A DNA stretch of 44,338 bases from contig CAZOMY010000023.1 in NCBI GenBank assembly GCA_964581115.1, positions 1-44,338 of the forward strand. The letters are read 5' to 3'. This stretch comes from 2-02-FULL-55-14 sp964581115. Lineage in GTDB: Bacteria; Bacteroidota; Ignavibacteria; UBA10030. The notes beneath the pieces are model-generated. The model was given only the letters and a program-made list of their open reading frames with translations, was not told the origin of the DNA and made no database searches. Made by a program: the position numbers and the translations under genes. Below are positions 44,136 to 44,338 of this stretch, piece by piece; position 1 is the first letter of the stretch; every line of letters begins with the position of its first letter.

Positions 44136-44200
44136 CTGGTCTTGCGCTCCGATGACTGGCCTCGATAATATCTGCAAATTAATGCATTAGCAACCCACCA

Positions 44201-44232
44201 AAAACGAAGGGGGCACCCTTGCAGGTGCCCCC
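44201..44232 (-). terminator. strong hairpin with T-run ending a minus-strand gene
   Basis: GGGGGCACC (44209-44217) pairs exactly with GGTGCCCCC (44224-44232) over six bases. On the minus strand it is followed by TTCGTTTTTGG, which makes it a probable intrinsic terminator for the partial gene ending at 44256 rather than for the membrane-protein gene that starts at 44135. Confidence 0.75.
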
Positions 44233-44255
44233 GAGAGTGCTCAATTTGATAAGAT

Positions 44256-44338
44256 TTACTTTGCCATTGCAAGCGGACGGTCGAGTCCACTCTGGAAATA
44301 CAGGTCGCCAGCGCAGAACGGCGGGCACGGAAGAATGT
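44256..44338 (-). CDS. partial CDS, C-terminal end only, cut by the window edge
   Basis: One minus-strand frame is open from the window edge to TAA at 44256-44258 and reads about 26 residues, ending CAGDLYFQSGLDRPLAMAK; it begins with a Cys/Pro-rich ILPCPPFC. It is immediately followed by the hairpin with T-run at 44201-44232, as expected for the end of a gene. No family can be named from so little. The other two frames are also open over this short span, so the call is tentative. Confidence 0.35.
   Translation of the reverse strand, partial: ILPCPPFCAGDLYFQSGLDRPLAMAK

Overview
The window looks like chromosomal DNA from a GC-rich, Gram-negative member of the Bacteroidota/Chlorobiota group; an Ignavibacteria- or Kapabacteria-like lineage is my best guess. 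The reasons are four secreted proteins that end in type 9 secretion (T9SS) sorting domains with the YPNPFNP-type motif, a TonB-dependent receptor with a carboxypeptidase-regulatory-like N-terminus, a membrane-bound AraC-type regulator, ADP-heptose synthesis for LPS, TamB, and ferredoxin-linked 2-oxoacid metabolism. Every gene I accept appears intact; one is cut by the right edge.

Region 1 (230-11639, minus strand) is a tight five-gene run read from right to left: heptose-7-phosphate kinase, heptose-1-phosphate adenylyltransferase, a 1514-residue TamB-like protein, RNase R, and a 1055-residue protein that joins a zinc-metalloprotease domain, a PD40 propeller and an Omp85-like barrel. Four of the five act on the outer membrane or its LPS.

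Region 2 (11792-23780, plus strand) holds a secreted GH18 protein, an esterase, tRNA-Leu(CAG), a membrane-bound AraC regulator, a TonB-dependent receptor, a propeller lipoprotein and a tricorn-type protease. Region 3 (24249-32809) is a pair of giant surface proteins. The first has repeated beta-helix modules, a dockerin, a cohesin-like domain and a T9SS tail. The second has three cohesin-like domains, Ig-like domains, four FN3-like repeats and a T9SS tail. Together they resemble a small cohesin-dockerin surface assembly, which is the most interesting candidate system here.

Region 4 (32893-36916, minus strand) has a divergent K+-independent-type proton-pumping pyrophosphatase and a dicarboxylate/amino-acid:cation symporter. 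Region 5 (37232-41435, plus strand) has another T9SS cargo of unknown function, then a small Cys/His-rich protein directly ahead of 2-oxoglutarate:ferredoxin oxidoreductase genes whose beta subunit carries a fused gamma domain. Region 6 (41512-44338, minus strand) has a hybrid sensor kinase and an overlapping seven-helix membrane protein in noticeably AT-richer DNA, then a hairpin and the tail of a gene that runs off the window.

All domain calls come from reading the translations by eye; no database search was run.
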